A DNA stretch of 64,000 nucleotides from Hyphomicrobiales bacterium. GTDB taxonomy: Bacteria; Pseudomonadota; Alphaproteobacteria; Rhizobiales; Rhizobiaceae. This document shows positions 1 to 8,602 of the stretch, one piece after another (positions within the stretch are counted from its first letter, which is position 1; each line of letters begins with the position of its first letter). A program made the translations under genes and the position numbers. The notes under the pieces are model-generated. The model had not been told where the DNA came from and made no database searches. It saw only the letters and a program-made list of their open reading frames with translations. Where the stretch lies: positions 1-64,000 of the forward strand of contig UCKS01000037.1 in assembly GCA_900473045.1 (NCBI GenBank), given 5' to 3'.

Positions 1-15
1 CGCAGAAATTCGCGC

Positions 16-177
16 TTACTCAAGAATGATGTGCACAACATTCGTTGAATCTCCCTCTCTCACGAGGTCGGTTCTACGTGCAACCAGCCGTGTATTCTCA
101 GTGAGCGTTCCAATGAGGGCGCTGTCGCTCTCGTTTAGGGGAGCGTAACACCTGAGCTTGCGCATAAAAGCGCTCAT
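16..177 (-). pseudogene. N-terminal fragment of a Crp/Fnr-family regulator
   Basis: This 53-residue reading frame starts at the ATG at 177 and ends at a TAA at 16-18. It reads like the first quarter of rhizobial Crp/Fnr regulators: an initial 'MSAFMRKL', a 'LVARRTDLVREGD' strand-turn segment and 'VVHIILE', where the family normally continues with a Gly-Trp-Ala-Cys-type stretch of the cyclic-nucleotide-binding fold. Here a stop follows the Glu directly. After the stop the same frame stays open to the window edge (ARISA), so a premature stop in a longer gene is likely. No helix-turn-helix is visible because it would lie outside the window. No good ribosome binding site precedes the ATG. Family assignment is from recognised sequence pattern only. 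Confidence 0.45.
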
Positions 178-1506
178 GGAATCAAGCGTGCTAATATCAT
201 ATATTTAAGCCCCACGACATAACGAATGCTCGTCCTATACCAATTACGCGGCGGCGCATAATTCAATATTTATGCACCGCTTTTCACCGCTGCAATTCCA
301 ACGGGTTTACAAAAGTCACGTGCAATCTTTGGCCTTGTCTGCTTCGTGCCAACAGCAGGCATTAAACTTTTACTAGGTTTATGTCGTTGATGATTATCGA
401 TAAGCACCATTACGTCCTGCGGTATCCTACGGTGCGGGCGCGCATTCTCTGACGAAAGAAAACATTGGTACACGAGTGCGTGGACTTCCTCGAGGTCTTT
501 CAGGTCCTCGGGATTAACCAGCATGCGCCCCGCTGCCACACCAAGCCCACCCGCCCACTTTCCTCCGGAAAGACCTCAGACAAAAGAGCATCGTAACTTA
601 CGCCGAGGCGACCTTAGCTCAAGACGGAAAATGGCTGATGACTGCCTTCATCACAGCCCATCGAGTGCCAGCGGTCACTGGAAAGGACCCTGCCGCAATA
701 ATGGCTGCTCATTCGCGGTGACGAGCACGGTGGTTGGCTCAGAGTTCCATGGGCTATTCCCGCCACGGGACGTCCTTCAGCGCCAGGAATAGAAGGCTAG
801 CCGAAACCAAAAGCCTAGCAAAACCAATGTCGAATAGCGCGCCAGGAGCCCCATCTCACGTGTTTGAAAAGCTTCATGAAAGACAGTTTGACGGGAAGCA
901 GAGCCCGTATCTTTGCTGGACGTACCGAAAGGCGTGACAAGAAAACTTCATGTCTCAGGCCCGGCCGCGAGGTATTGAGATTCCGAGATTGTTCCTTGAG
1001 ATTTCGTAACGCGTGTAAAAGCCACGCCGTCGTGCGCCGCCATACCGTCCCAGCATCATGGCGAAGTACAGATGCGAGTTGCTCAACTGCTGGCCGGCTT
1101 CGTCCAAAGGTTGGGCCCAGATCCTCTTTTGCGGTGGAAAGGATGACTGCATCGGTTGGTTGCGCAGATACCTCAACGTTCGCGGGCTGCGGCTTTTCGT
1201 TTTCATCAGGACCTATTTGGGGAGTATCCGCCTTCCCGGACTCATGCGCTCCGCGACGACGTTTTGGCTTTGAACCGTCCTCGGAGCCGAGCATTCATAT
1301 CGCTTTCATGTCTCGACATCCAATCTAGTGCTCAGTGCGGGTGAGGGAAGGCATGCAGCTCTGCAATGATCTTTTTTCGCGTCCAACGCGGGATGAGTTT
1401 CGGTTCGGGTCGAGCCCGGCGATTACCAGGTAGCGGGCATCGGTCGATGCCACACCGGACTAAGGTCTTGTGTCGGAAGCGCAAAGGTCCCGGACGCTAG
1501 ATTTAC
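178..1506. other. Gene-poor stretch without a convincing gene
   Basis: Two open frames lie on the minus strand: 270-539 (89 codons) and 815-1294 (159 codons, Lys/Arg/Pro-rich N-terminus). Neither shows a recognisable domain, a clear ribosome binding site or support from neighbours. The second overlaps an equally long plus-strand frame (864-1328), so neither strand is favoured. I treat the stretch as intergenic or decayed. A small real hypothetical at 815-1294 cannot be excluded. Confidence 0.4.
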
Positions 1507-1531
1507 GGAACATAGGCGGAGGTGGGTCGTT
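1507..1531 (+). promoter_or_regulatory. EcfG/RpoE2-type general-stress promoter of the BA14K gene
   Basis: GGAAC (1507-1511) and CGTT (1528-1531) are separated by 16 bases, the arrangement known for promoters of the alphaproteobacterial general-stress sigma factor. The BA14K start codon is about 43 bases downstream. The match is by eye; sigma dependence is an inference. Confidence 0.6.
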
Positions 1532-1573
1532 CAAGTGGCGGTGAAGTAAACGGCATATTGAAAGGCTAAAACC

Positions 1574-2047
1574 ATGCAAATATTAGGTTTGAATATCACG
1601 TCCCTCGCGCTTTCGGTCGCATTGTTCGCGACCTCATTCGCGCCCGCAGAAGCTTTTACGGGACCTCGGCACACTCAAATCGCTCAAATCGGGCAAGATG
1701 TTGAAGTTGTACAATATCGCCGACGCGATGGTGACTGGCGCCGACGCGATGGCGATGACTGGCGCAGACGCGACGGATTTTACCGTCGTGGGAATGAGGC
1801 TTACTACAACGGCCACCGTGGATATTACGAACGTCGCCGCGGGTATCGTCGATATAACGGCGCATGGTTTCCGCTGGGTGCGTTTACCGCCGGCGCCATT
1901 ATTGGGGGCGCCGTTGCAGATCGGCCGGTTCGATACGGAGGCAGTCATGTGGAGTGGTGCGCCAATCGTTACCGCAGCTACCGGGCTTACGATAACACTT
2001 ATCAGCCCTACAACGGGCCGAGGCGCCTGTGCAATTCCCCATATTGA
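1574..2047 (+). CDS. BA14K-like secreted protein
   Basis: A 157-residue small exported protein of the BA14K family, first described as a Brucella immunoreactive protein; lectin-like or envelope roles have been proposed for the family. Residues 1-27 form a signal peptide (hydrophobic '[17 protein letters not shown]'). Next comes an Arg/Asp/Tyr-rich low-complexity section with three tandem 'RRRDGD(D)W'-like units (about residues 48-70), then a short hydrophobic Gly/Ala segment (about 101-115). The C-terminus carries the diagnostic '[12 protein letters not shown]...PYNGPRRLC' block with its two cysteines. An AAAGG ribosome binding site precedes the ATG. A stress-sigma type promoter lies just upstream, so induction in stationary phase or stress is likely. 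The gene appears intact. Confidence 0.85.
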   Translation: MQILGLNITSLALSVALFATSFAPAEAFTGPRHTQIAQIGQDVEVVQYRRRDGDWRRRDGDDWRRRDGFYRRGNEAYYNGHRGYYERRRGYRRYNGAWFPLGAFTAGAIIGGAVADRPVRYGGSHVEWCANRYRSYRAYDNTYQPYNGPRRLCNSPY

Positions 2048-2350
2048 ACAGGATCAATCTGCAAAAGACGGGGAACGGCCGGGAAATTAATTCCGGCCGT
2101 GGATGCGTAACGAATAGATTCCGGGGCCTGTGCTGCTGACGCGTTATTCGATACTCGTCTTCTCCGACATTTAGCCTCGTAGTCGGTGCGCGGTTATCGA
2201 CACACCTGCGTGTTTCCCGTCACCATGAGACTGATCGCGAGCGTTGGAAACGGCAATTGCGGGCGAGCCTGTAAACACAGGATATCAAGGATCACGAACC
2301 AAGAGGGCTGACGGCCTGCGGTTTACCCGAACCCCAAAGAAGGAAATATA
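2048..2350. other. Intergenic region upstream of the OmpA-like gene
   Basis: About 300 bases with no gene or recognised motif. A GGAAAC near 2245 resembles, but does not match, the GGAAC element seen at other small genes here. A strong AAGAAGGAAAT ribosome binding site lies at its end. Confidence 0.4.
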
Positions 2351-4324
2351 ATGACCATTCGATCCAGACTTTTTGCGACCGTCGCATTTCCGCTGCTGAC
2401 GATGGCTGTCGCGGTCGAGCCTGCTCTAGCAGACAGCCTGATGAAGCCGTTTGAAGTCGCGCAGGAAGGCGGCATCTCAACGGACGGCGGCGAACAGGCA
2501 CCGGAGGAACTGCTGCGCAAGAAGCGCAAGCGAGGTGCCGAACAGTCCCAAGAGGAGCCGGCTGCCGAGGACGGTGAGCCGAGCCGTGCTGAGCCCAAAA
2601 AGCCCCAGCAACCCGAGCAGCAGCAGGAAGCACAGCCGCCTGAAGAAGAACAACCGAGCCGTGCCGAGCGGAACAAGCGCCAGCGGGCGGAACAGCAACA
2701 GCAGGAAGAAATCCAGTCCTCCGGCGAGAACGAGGTAGGCAAGGCAGCTGATGAGAAGGCCAAGGCGCGTGCTCAGCGCGAGAAATCTCAAAAGGCCGAC
2801 CAGCAACCGCAGGAGGAACCCCGGCCTGCCGCTGATGACAAGGCGGCCCAGACTGCGAAGGAACGGGCGACAGCACGTCCCGAGCGCCAGAATCGCAAAG
2901 ATGCAGAAGGCCAGCAGCAGCAGGATGCTCAGCCTTCCAGTGAGAATGAGGCTGCTCAGAAGGCTGCCGAAGAAAACCGCCGTATTCGCGCCGAGCAGAA
3001 AGTTCGGGCCAAACAAGAAGACGGACAGCAGCCCGTGGCTGAAGGCGATCTGCGCCCGGCAATTGACGCCGACGCGACTGAAACCCGCCCCGAGGTGATC
3101 CCGGACGTGGTCGATCCGCGCAGCAATGAAGAAAAGCAGAAAGTTGCCCGCGATCCCGCAGCGTCTGACGATACGATTGTTCTCCCCGTCGACAACGGTG
3201 CCGCCGTTCTCGACAGCGACAAGGATGCCGACAGCGCCGACGGCAATGCCCGCGAAACGCGCAGCAAGCAGCGTGCGCGTGCCCGCGCCGAGGACAAGAA
3301 TGTCGAGGTTCCTAAATCGGATGAGGAAGCTCAGTCGCGCCTCAGTGACCGTAGTCCAAGCCGCGAGGAGTTGCAGGCCAGCATCACGGAAGAGGGTCGC
3401 CGTGTCGATGGCGTTCCGGAATTCAACGCCAAAGACTTGATCGATGCCTTTACCGGCAACGACGGCCGCCGGCCGCGGATTGACGACAGTCGCGACAACA
3501 GGGTGGTTCTCGATTTTGGCGACCAGATCATCGTGCGGGGCGACGACCGTCCGCGCCTGCGCCTCAACGCCCGGGAAACCTATTATGAGGAACTCTCTAA
3601 CGGGCGGTCCCGCGAGGTCATCCAAAGGGCAAACGGTATTCGCATCGTGACGATTTATAATCGCTACGGCGATATCATTCAGCGTACGCGCATCGACCAG
3701 GACAGGCGCGAATATTTGATGATCTATGCGGCCGAGACCGACAACGAGCCACGTCCACCACTTTACGATGTCGGCCTGGACCTGCCTCCGATGCGCCTGC
3801 GCGTCCCGGTTCGCGACTACATCATCGACACGTCGAGCGAGCCCGATCGTGACTACTATGACTTCCTTGCAGAACCGCCGGTGGAACAAGTTGAACGCAC
3901 GTACTCGATCGATGAAGTGAGGAACTCCGCCCGCATCCGCGACAAGGTGCGCCGTATCGATCTTGATACGATCACCTTCGCCACGGGCAGCCCCGAAGTG
4001 CCAATGTCGCAGGCGAATACCCTGCGCAAGGTGGCCGACGCTATGCTGCAGGTGATCAAGAAAGATCCCGGTGAAACCTTCTTCATCGAAGGTCATACCG
4101 ATGCGGTCGGTGGCAATGAGCCGAACCTTGTACTCTCGGACGAACGTGCCGAATCGGTCGCCTCTCTGCTGACTGAAGTCTACGACATCCCGGCTGAAAA
4201 CCTGGTGACGCAAGGTTATGGCGAGCGCTTCCTCAAGGTCCGCACAGAGGAAGCCGAACAACAGAACCGCCGGGTGACAGTCCGTCGCGTCACGCCGCTT
4301 GTGCGTTCCGTAGCCCAGAATTAG
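2351..4324 (+). CDS. OmpA-family protein with long Gln/Glu/Arg-rich linker
   Basis: A 657-residue predicted envelope protein. Residues 1-27 are a signal peptide ending at 'ALA'. Residues about 30-330 are a highly charged Gln/Glu/Lys/Arg/Ala-rich region of degenerate repeats ('SRAE..KRQRAEQQQ', 'SSENEA') lacking hydrophobic segments. A middle region (about 345-520) is rich in Arg and Asp with 'YETY'-like aromatic patches. The last ~120 residues are a complete OmpA C-terminal peptidoglycan-binding domain: 'ITFATGS', 'FFIEGHTDAVG', 'NLVLSDERAESV' and 'GYGERF...EQQNRRVTVRR'. The domain should bind peptidoglycan from the periplasm; the charged arm may span or coat the envelope. Rhizobial genomes commonly carry such OmpA/DUF-arm proteins. 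It is monocistronic and intact. A 645-codon frame antisense to it is a codon-bias shadow. Confidence 0.85.
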   Translation: MTIRSRLFATVAFPLLTMAVAVEPALADSLMKPFEVAQEGGISTDGGEQAPEELLRKKRKRGAEQSQEEPAAEDGEPSRAEPKKPQQPEQQQEAQPPEEEQPSRAERNKRQRAEQQQQEEIQSSGENEVGKAADEKAKARAQREKSQKADQQPQEEPRPAADDKAAQTAKERATARPERQNRKDAEGQQQQDAQPSSENEAAQKAAEENRRIRAEQKVRAKQEDGQQPVAEGDLRPAIDADATETRPEVIPDVVDPRSNEEKQKVARDPAASDDTIVLPVDNGAAVLDSDKDADSADGNARETRSKQRARARAEDKNVEVPKSDEEAQSRLSDRSPSREELQASITEEGRRVDGVPEFNAKDLIDAFTGNDGRRPRIDDSRDNRVVLDFGDQIIVRGDDRPRLRLNARETYYEELSNGRSREVIQRANGIRIVTIYNRYGDIIQRTRIDQDRREYLMIYAAETDNEPRPPLYDVGLDLPPMRLRVPVRDYIIDTSSEPDRDYYDFLAEPPVEQVERTYSIDEVRNSARIRDKVRRIDLDTITFATGSPEVPMSQANTLRKVADAMLQVIKKDPGETFFIEGHTDAVGGNEPNLVLSDERAESVASLLTEVYDIPAENLVTQGYGERFLKVRTEEAEQQNRRVTVRRVTPLVRSVAQN

Positions 4325-4392
4325 CGAAGGCATTTTAACCGGACACAATCGCGAAGCTTTCCCTGAGGTGGATGGAGCGCGCGGTGTCCACA

Positions 4393-4407
4393 GCCTGCGC
4401 TGCAGGC
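4393..4407. other. Stem-loop after the OmpA-like gene
   Basis: GCCTGC-GCT-GCAGGC forms a perfect 6-base stem, flanked by GGTG and CACC that could extend it. No T tract follows, so it may be only a weak terminator or a structured 3' end. Confidence 0.3.
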
Positions 4408-4487
4408 CGGGCACCGTGCACTAAAAGGTATTTTACCCAGTCGGCGAGGGAGCCGGATTGATCGCCTCAGAATTCAAGGAGTAACAC

Positions 4488-4805
4488 ATGCATATCGAAA
4501 CCCCGAAACTATGCGAAAACCATCCTGATCGTGACCTGCAATGTCAAGAGTGCATAGAAGGCATTATCCTGGAGATCATCGCCGAAGCGACAAGACAGGG
4601 GTGGGAGTCGGTCGAGACGGTGCAGGCCATGCAAGAAGTACTTATGAGATTGCGTCTCGGGTTTGCCGGAGGTCTTGATCCGGAAGATCCACTGAACCTG
4701 GCGCCCCAGCCATATTATGATGACCAAATCGAACGTTCGACCTTTCTAACCCGGTCGTCAATTGTCCCGGTACCTTCTCCGCAAACTTCTTTGAGGCGTG
4801 AGTGA
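4488..4805 (+). CDS. Hypothetical protein with N-terminal Cys cluster
   Basis: A 105-residue protein with a clear AAGGAG ribosome binding site before its ATG. The N-terminus has 'LCENH...LQCQECIEG', a C-x9-C-x2-C spacing that could bind a metal. It is followed by an amphipathic helix-rich stretch ('IILEIIAEATRQGW...TVQAMQEVLMRLRLGFA') and an acidic/proline-rich tail. It has no signal peptide or membrane segment. The composition is that of a small soluble regulatory or helper protein; I do not recognise the family beyond its resemblance to short rhizobial hypotheticals. Strong translation signals and codon use support a real gene. Confidence 0.6.
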   Translation: MHIETPKLCENHPDRDLQCQECIEGIILEIIAEATRQGWESVETVQAMQEVLMRLRLGFAGGLDPEDPLNLAPQPYYDDQIERSTFLTRSSIVPVPSPQTSLRRE

Positions 4806-5023
4806 CATCTCCCTAACCAAGAAATCGGGTTTCGCATCGTGGACCTGGATTCGATCAGAAAGCCGTCAATCTCGGAGCGTCTGCCGAGTTGCATTTGTCC
4901 ATGTAACGCACCATGTCTCCGGATTCCGAAACCGGCGTTCATGGCGACGATGAGACACGCTCTACGACTCTCGTGAGGCGCCGAGCTAACCAAGCTGGAA
5001 GCAACCGGCCAGAGGAGTGTTTT

Positions 5024-5272
5024 ATGAGCACAACCATTTGGGATTCGAACGTCGAGCTGAAAAAAGAGTGCGTGGATCATTTTGACGTTATTCGAAATCC
5101 GCGCGAGGCACTCGCCTACCTGTTGTCGCAATGGCCAGAAGGCAAAAGAGCCAGCCATGCCAATGCCCGGCGCGCGTGCTTGGGTGCTCTGGCGGGAACA
5201 AACACGAACGCCGAAGCCCGCGCTGCATTTGAATTCGCTGCGCGTGAAGCCGGCATTCTCCGGCAGAACTGA
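5024..5272 (+). CDS. DUF982 domain protein
   Basis: An 82-residue protein made entirely of a DUF982 domain, a short alpha/beta domain found in multicopy in rhizobia, often on plasmids, with unknown function. The visible family pattern is 'WDSNVELK', 'IRNPREALAYLLSQWP', 'ARRACLGALAG', 'AEARAAFEFAAREAGIL'. I chose the ATG at 5024 because it has an AGAGGAGTG ribosome binding site and places the domain at the N-terminus; a longer frame from 4913 has neither. Monocistronic. Confidence 0.8.
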   Translation: MSTTIWDSNVELKKECVDHFDVIRNPREALAYLLSQWPEGKRASHANARRACLGALAGTNTNAEARAAFEFAAREAGILRQN

Positions 5273-5353
5273 AGGCGGACCTCTTGTCCGCGTGTGTGAC
5301 CCCCGAGCACGAAAAGAACGAAACCCGCCTTCCTGTACGCTGATGTGTTGCAG

Positions 5354-5878
5354 TTACGGGACGCAGGCTTTGGGTCCAGGGAGATCGGGTGCCCTTAGGT
5401 TTAAGAACTGTTCACCCGGCAAGCCCGGCGATATGACTTCTCGGTCGCAAAATCGCAGGCTTTGCATGCCGGCATAGGTTTTCTGGGTCGAGTAGACAGA
5501 GGTGCTTTCCGGCGTGGCCTTCGCCTTCATTTTACAACTGCCCAGCTCCGTTACGAAGCGCCATAACGCCTCGTCGACTGCGCGTTGGGCATCGGCCAGA
5601 ACCCTGGTGCTTCTCCTGCTGTGGCGAAAACAGCTATAGTTGACCGCGTTGCTTATCGCGACCTCGGCAAAACGGCGACAGGCAGGCGTGGCTTCCACCA
5701 GCCAAAGGGCCGCCCGGATGTTGATGACAAAAGCCAGTTCGAATTCAATCGCAGTAAACTCCTCATCGAGGGACGCTGGATGGATGCGCTCCAAGACGAG
5801 ACACCAGGACGGATCGGCTTTCATCAGCATGACTTGCTCCGGTTTTTTGCCATTCGGGGTATATTGGCCGATATCCAA
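5354..5878 (-). CDS. Hypothetical protein
   Basis: A 174-residue frame without a recognised domain. It has regular hydrophobic/charged patterning ('EEFTAIEFELAFVINIRAALWLVEATPACRRFAEVAI'), which suggests a helical soluble protein and argues against a random frame. The C-terminal ~50 residues are less ordered. A competing plus-strand frame (5585-6004) overlaps it and looks less protein-like. An internal ATG at residue 17 (MLMKADPSW) is an alternative start. Function unknown; reality is moderately likely. Confidence 0.45.
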   Translation of the reverse strand: MDIGQYTPNGKKPEQVMLMKADPSWCLVLERIHPASLDEEFTAIEFELAFVINIRAALWLVEATPACRRFAEVAISNAVNYSCFRHSRRSTRVLADAQRAVDEALWRFVTELGSCKMKAKATPESTSVYSTQKTYAGMQSLRFCDREVISPGLPGEQFLNLRAPDLPGPKACVP

Positions 5879-6249
5879 CCCGCGCGCCTCAGGCTTTGGT
5901 CGTATGCGGGCAGTGACATTAGTCCAGGGACCGAGCTCTGCGGTGCTCCGGTCCGGCTGACACGAAAGTGTCAGCAGATGTCTCAGGATGAGGCATGTCC
6001 ATAAGGGATGACTTGGCGGGTATGCAGCCGTCGTTGACGCGCTGAAAGTCCAGATCGTCTACCTGGAGCGACGCGGAAACATTACACAAGGTTTAGTCGA
6101 CAGCCTCGGCTCAGCAATTCCCCTTCGTCGTTGCGACGTATACTCTTTTCTGCCGGTCCTGCATTATTGACGAATAGCCTCGACGCCTTACTTTGTGACG
6201 ATTGATAGCGCGCCGGAATAAGAGAGTGCGTTTGGGAGCTAAATCAATC
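5879..6249. other. Intergenic region with GAAA-loop hairpin
   Basis: This region lies between the divergent 5354-5878 gene and the sensor kinase. It contains a perfect inverted repeat, GCTGACAC-GAAA-GTGTCAGC (5956-5975). The 8-base stem is closed by a GNRA-type loop; no T tract follows, so it is more likely an RNA structure or operator than a terminator. Nothing else is recognised. Confidence 0.45.
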
Positions 6250-7641
6250 ATGCGGTTGTTCGCGGAACGTTACCGCCCCAGCTTGGCCCAGCAGTTCCTC
6301 GTCATCGGAGGTTTGGTGTCTCTCGGGGCGACGATCATAGTCGGAGCGTTCGTTACCAGTCTAATTGAAGCTGCAGTCACCAGGAATACCGGGGCTGCGA
6401 CCGCTCTATATGTCGACAGTGTCATTGCGCCACTCCTACCCGACATGCAAACTAACAACGATCTCAGCGAATCGGTGCAACGAGCACTCGACGAGACTTT
6501 GGGCCAGGGCACCCTGGGGAAACGGCTATTGTCTTTTCGTCTGTGGCGTCCCGATGGCACTATTCTCTATTCAAATGAAAAAGCTCTGATCGGACAAAAA
6601 CTACCGATCAGCGATGGACTGCAGACGGCATTGACGGGAACGATGGTTGCCGAATTCGACCACGCCGACGATGTCGGCAGTGAGACCGTGCGCGATAGTG
6701 GCCTGCCGGTGCTCGAAATTTACAATCCGGTCCTCCAGCCTTGGTCGGGTGAGGTCGTCGGCGTCTTGGAGTTTTATGAAATCGCCATCGACCTTCAGCA
6801 AAGTCTGAACCACGCCCGCTTGCAGAGCTGGCTCGCTGTCGTAGCATTCACGATGTCTTTTTTCGCAATTCTGTCGGCTCTCGTGTTTAAAGGCAGCAAG
6901 ATGATCGACAGTCAGGACAGGGCGCTGAAGCGTCGCATTCAAGAGCTGTCTGAACTTCTGTCGCAAAACGGCGAATTGAGTGCGAAGCTCCAGCGGGCGA
7001 GCGAGCGCACGACAGCCCTCAATGAACGGTACCTGCGACGCCTGGGGGCGGAACTTCATGATGGACCGGCACAGCTTGTCGCCTTGGCAGCACTGAAGGT
7101 GGACAGCGAGGCTATCAGCAATCCCCGAACTTCGCGGAGGGTGCGGGACTTGGAAATCACATCGATCAAATCCAGTTTGGATGATGCGATGCAAGAAATC
7201 CGGACGATCTGCAGCGGTCTCGTGCTTCCGCAGATAGAAGGCGCTAACCTTCGGGAAGTTATTCAACGCGCTCTCAAAGCCCATAGTGAGCGCACAGGCA
7301 CGCATGTCGAGCTGTCCCTATCTCCGACATCTCCCCAACTCTCGATCTCAGCGAAAATCTGCGTGTTCCGGTTTCTGCAGGAGGCGCTCAACAACGGCTA
7401 TCGTCATGGCGGAGGGGCGGGGCAATATGTCATCCAGACCTACGAGGGACAAACTGTCTCTGTTAAAGCTGGCGATCGCGGTCCAGGTTTTGACCCAACC
7501 AAAATGAAAACGTCCAGCCTTGGCTTGTCGGGTCTGCGAGAACGGGTTGAAAGCCTTGGGGGAACATTTGAGTTGAAGACATCTGACCGGGGAACTGAGC
7601 TGTGCATGTCCTTAAACCTAGATGAAATGGAGCCCTCGTGA
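6250..7641 (+). CDS. NarL-family sensor histidine kinase
   Basis: A 463-residue membrane sensor kinase. A first transmembrane helix (about 13-35), a periplasmic sensor region (about 36-190) and a second helix (about 191-213, 'WLAVVAFTMSFFAILSALVF') are followed by a coiled linker and a HisKA_3 dimerisation domain with the phospho-acceptor in 'LGAELHDGPAQLV' (His near residue 270). The HATPase domain has an N box 'FLQEALNNGYRHG' and G boxes 'DRGPGFD' and 'GLSGLRERVESLGG'. The ATG at 6250 is chosen over upstream TTG/GTG codons because GGGAGC precedes it. Its TGA overlaps the start of the response regulator, so the two form one transcription unit. The signal is unknown. Confidence 0.85.
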   Translation: MRLFAERYRPSLAQQFLVIGGLVSLGATIIVGAFVTSLIEAAVTRNTGAATALYVDSVIAPLLPDMQTNNDLSESVQRALDETLGQGTLGKRLLSFRLWRPDGTILYSNEKALIGQKLPISDGLQTALTGTMVAEFDHADDVGSETVRDSGLPVLEIYNPVLQPWSGEVVGVLEFYEIAIDLQQSLNHARLQSWLAVVAFTMSFFAILSALVFKGSKMIDSQDRALKRRIQELSELLSQNGELSAKLQRASERTTALNERYLRRLGAELHDGPAQLVALAALKVDSEAISNPRTSRRVRDLEITSIKSSLDDAMQEIRTICSGLVLPQIEGANLREVIQRALKAHSERTGTHVELSLSPTSPQLSISAKICVFRFLQEALNNGYRHGGGAGQYVIQTYEGQTVSVKAGDRGPGFDPTKMKTSSLGLSGLRERVESLGGTFELKTSDRGTELCMSLNLDEMEPS

Positions 7642-8288
7642 TGGGAGAGACAACAATTGCGGTCATCGACGATCACCCGCTTTTCCGTGAAGGCGTCATG
7701 CGGATTCTTTCGGAAGTCCAAGGTTTCAAAATAGTTGGTGAAGGCTCAACAAGGGAGGACGCGCTTGAGATATGCGCCGCCCTGAAGCCCGATATCCTGC
7801 TCATGGATATTTCGATGCCAGGCGGTGGGCTGAATGCGATCCTGCCTATCCTGGAAATCAACTCCGAGCAAAAGATAATGATGCTGACAGTCTCGGAAAC
7901 AAGCGACGACGTCATGAGCGCCCTGGACAAGGGGGCAAAGGCCTATGTTTTAAAGGGCGTCGGATCACGGGTGCTGGCGGACATAGTCAAATCGGTCGCT
8001 GCCGGGGAGACATATGTATCCCCGACCCTGTCAGCGCGGCTGCTCTCCGACATGGCATCGGCCGCCGCCTTCGCAAAGCAGCCCAATCCGATCAACGAAT
8101 TGACGAGCCGCGAGCACGAGGTCCTGGACCTAGTTGCGGAAGGGCTCAGCAACAAGCGGATAGCGCTCCGGCTCGGCGTCCACGAGAAGACAATCAAACA
8201 GCATATGACCCATATTTTTGCAAAACTCGGCACCAGCAACAGAACGGAAGCTGCGATGGTCCTCCGCAGCAATCGCACTCCCGTCTAG
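7641..8288 (+). CDS. NarL/LuxR-family response regulator
   Basis: A 215-residue two-domain regulator. The receiver domain has the acidic pair in 'VIDDHPLFREG', the phospho-acceptor Asp near residue 56 ('LLMDISMP'), the switch Thr/Ser region 'MMLTVSE' and the Lys in 'AYVLKG'. The C-terminal GerE/LuxR helix-turn-helix is 'LTSREHEVLDLVAEGLSNKRIALRLGV...KTIKQHMTHIFAKLG'. The ATG at 7641 overlaps the kinase stop by one base (TGATG), which implies translational coupling; a GTG three bases earlier is the alternative. It is the cognate partner of the upstream kinase. Targets are unknown. Confidence 0.9.
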   Translation: MGETTIAVIDDHPLFREGVMRILSEVQGFKIVGEGSTREDALEICAALKPDILLMDISMPGGGLNAILPILEINSEQKIMMLTVSETSDDVMSALDKGAKAYVLKGVGSRVLADIVKSVAAGETYVSPTLSARLLSDMASAAAFAKQPNPINELTSREHEVLDLVAEGLSNKRIALRLGVHEKTIKQHMTHIFAKLGTSNRTEAAMVLRSNRTPV

Positions 8289-8299
8289 GGAGCTGCGGT

Positions 8300-8392
8300 T
8301 CAACCTGCCAGCAGACCAGTTGCTAGCATTGCAAAGATCAGTCCCACGATCGGTATCAAAAGCCAGCGGGCTTCATGCAAACTTGTGTCCAT
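8300..8392 (-). CDS. 30-residue single-pass membrane protein
   Basis: The frame encodes a short polar head (MDTSLHEARW) followed by one hydrophobic helix ('LLIPIVGLIFAMLATGLLAG') and stop. A good GGAG ribosome binding site sits seven bases upstream, and a stress-sigma type promoter (8421-8445, minus strand) lies about 30 bases further up. The combination of start signal, promoter and membrane helix supports a real small gene despite its length. It lies immediately 3' of the response regulator in opposite orientation. Confidence 0.55.
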   Translation of the reverse strand: MDTSLHEARWLLIPIVGLIFAMLATGLLAG

Positions 8393-8420
8393 CGTCGGCT
8401 CCTATGTTCAACCCACCGTG

Positions 8421-8445
8421 AATAGAACGCACCGGAATTTGTTCC
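8421..8445 (-). promoter_or_regulatory. Candidate EcfG/RpoE2-type promoter of the 30-residue gene
   Basis: On the minus strand GGAAC (8445-8441) is followed after 18 bases by TT (8422-8421), fitting the relaxed GGAAC-N18-TT form of the general-stress promoter, but the fuller CGTT is not present at the expected place. Confidence 0.4.
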
Positions 8446-8546
8446 CCAGGATGACTTAGGACCGACGTTTACTGTGTTGATACAGGACTTTAGCCCTACA
8501 ATTTTCTGGCGTTCGTCTCATAGAAGCCGGACTGTAGCCCTAGGCG

Positions 8547-8571
8547 GGAACAGCTTTCCAAGGATGACGTT
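8547..8571 (+). promoter_or_regulatory. EcfG/RpoE2-type promoter of the DUF1236 gene
   Basis: GGAAC (8547-8551), a 16-base spacer and CGTT (8568-8571), 31 bases before the DUF1236 start codon. It is identical in layout to the element at 1507-1531. Confidence 0.65.
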
Positions 8572-8602
8572 GTGCTGCTGTAAACGGAAAAAGGAGCCTG
8601 TC

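Noticed and set aside
864-1328. Plus-strand 154-codon frame overlapping the minus-strand 815-1294 frame
   Set aside because: No domain, no ribosome binding site, and two equal frames on opposite strands; neither can be supported as a gene.
2477-4414. 645-codon open frame antisense to the OmpA-like gene
   Set aside because: It is the mirror of a Gln/Glu/Arg-rich high-GC coding sequence. It has no domain and crosses the OmpA-domain codons, whose family is certain on the other strand.
5585-6004. Plus-strand 139-codon frame over the 5354-5878 gene
   Set aside because: Protein composition is less regular than that of the minus-strand frame, and it lacks a start signal.
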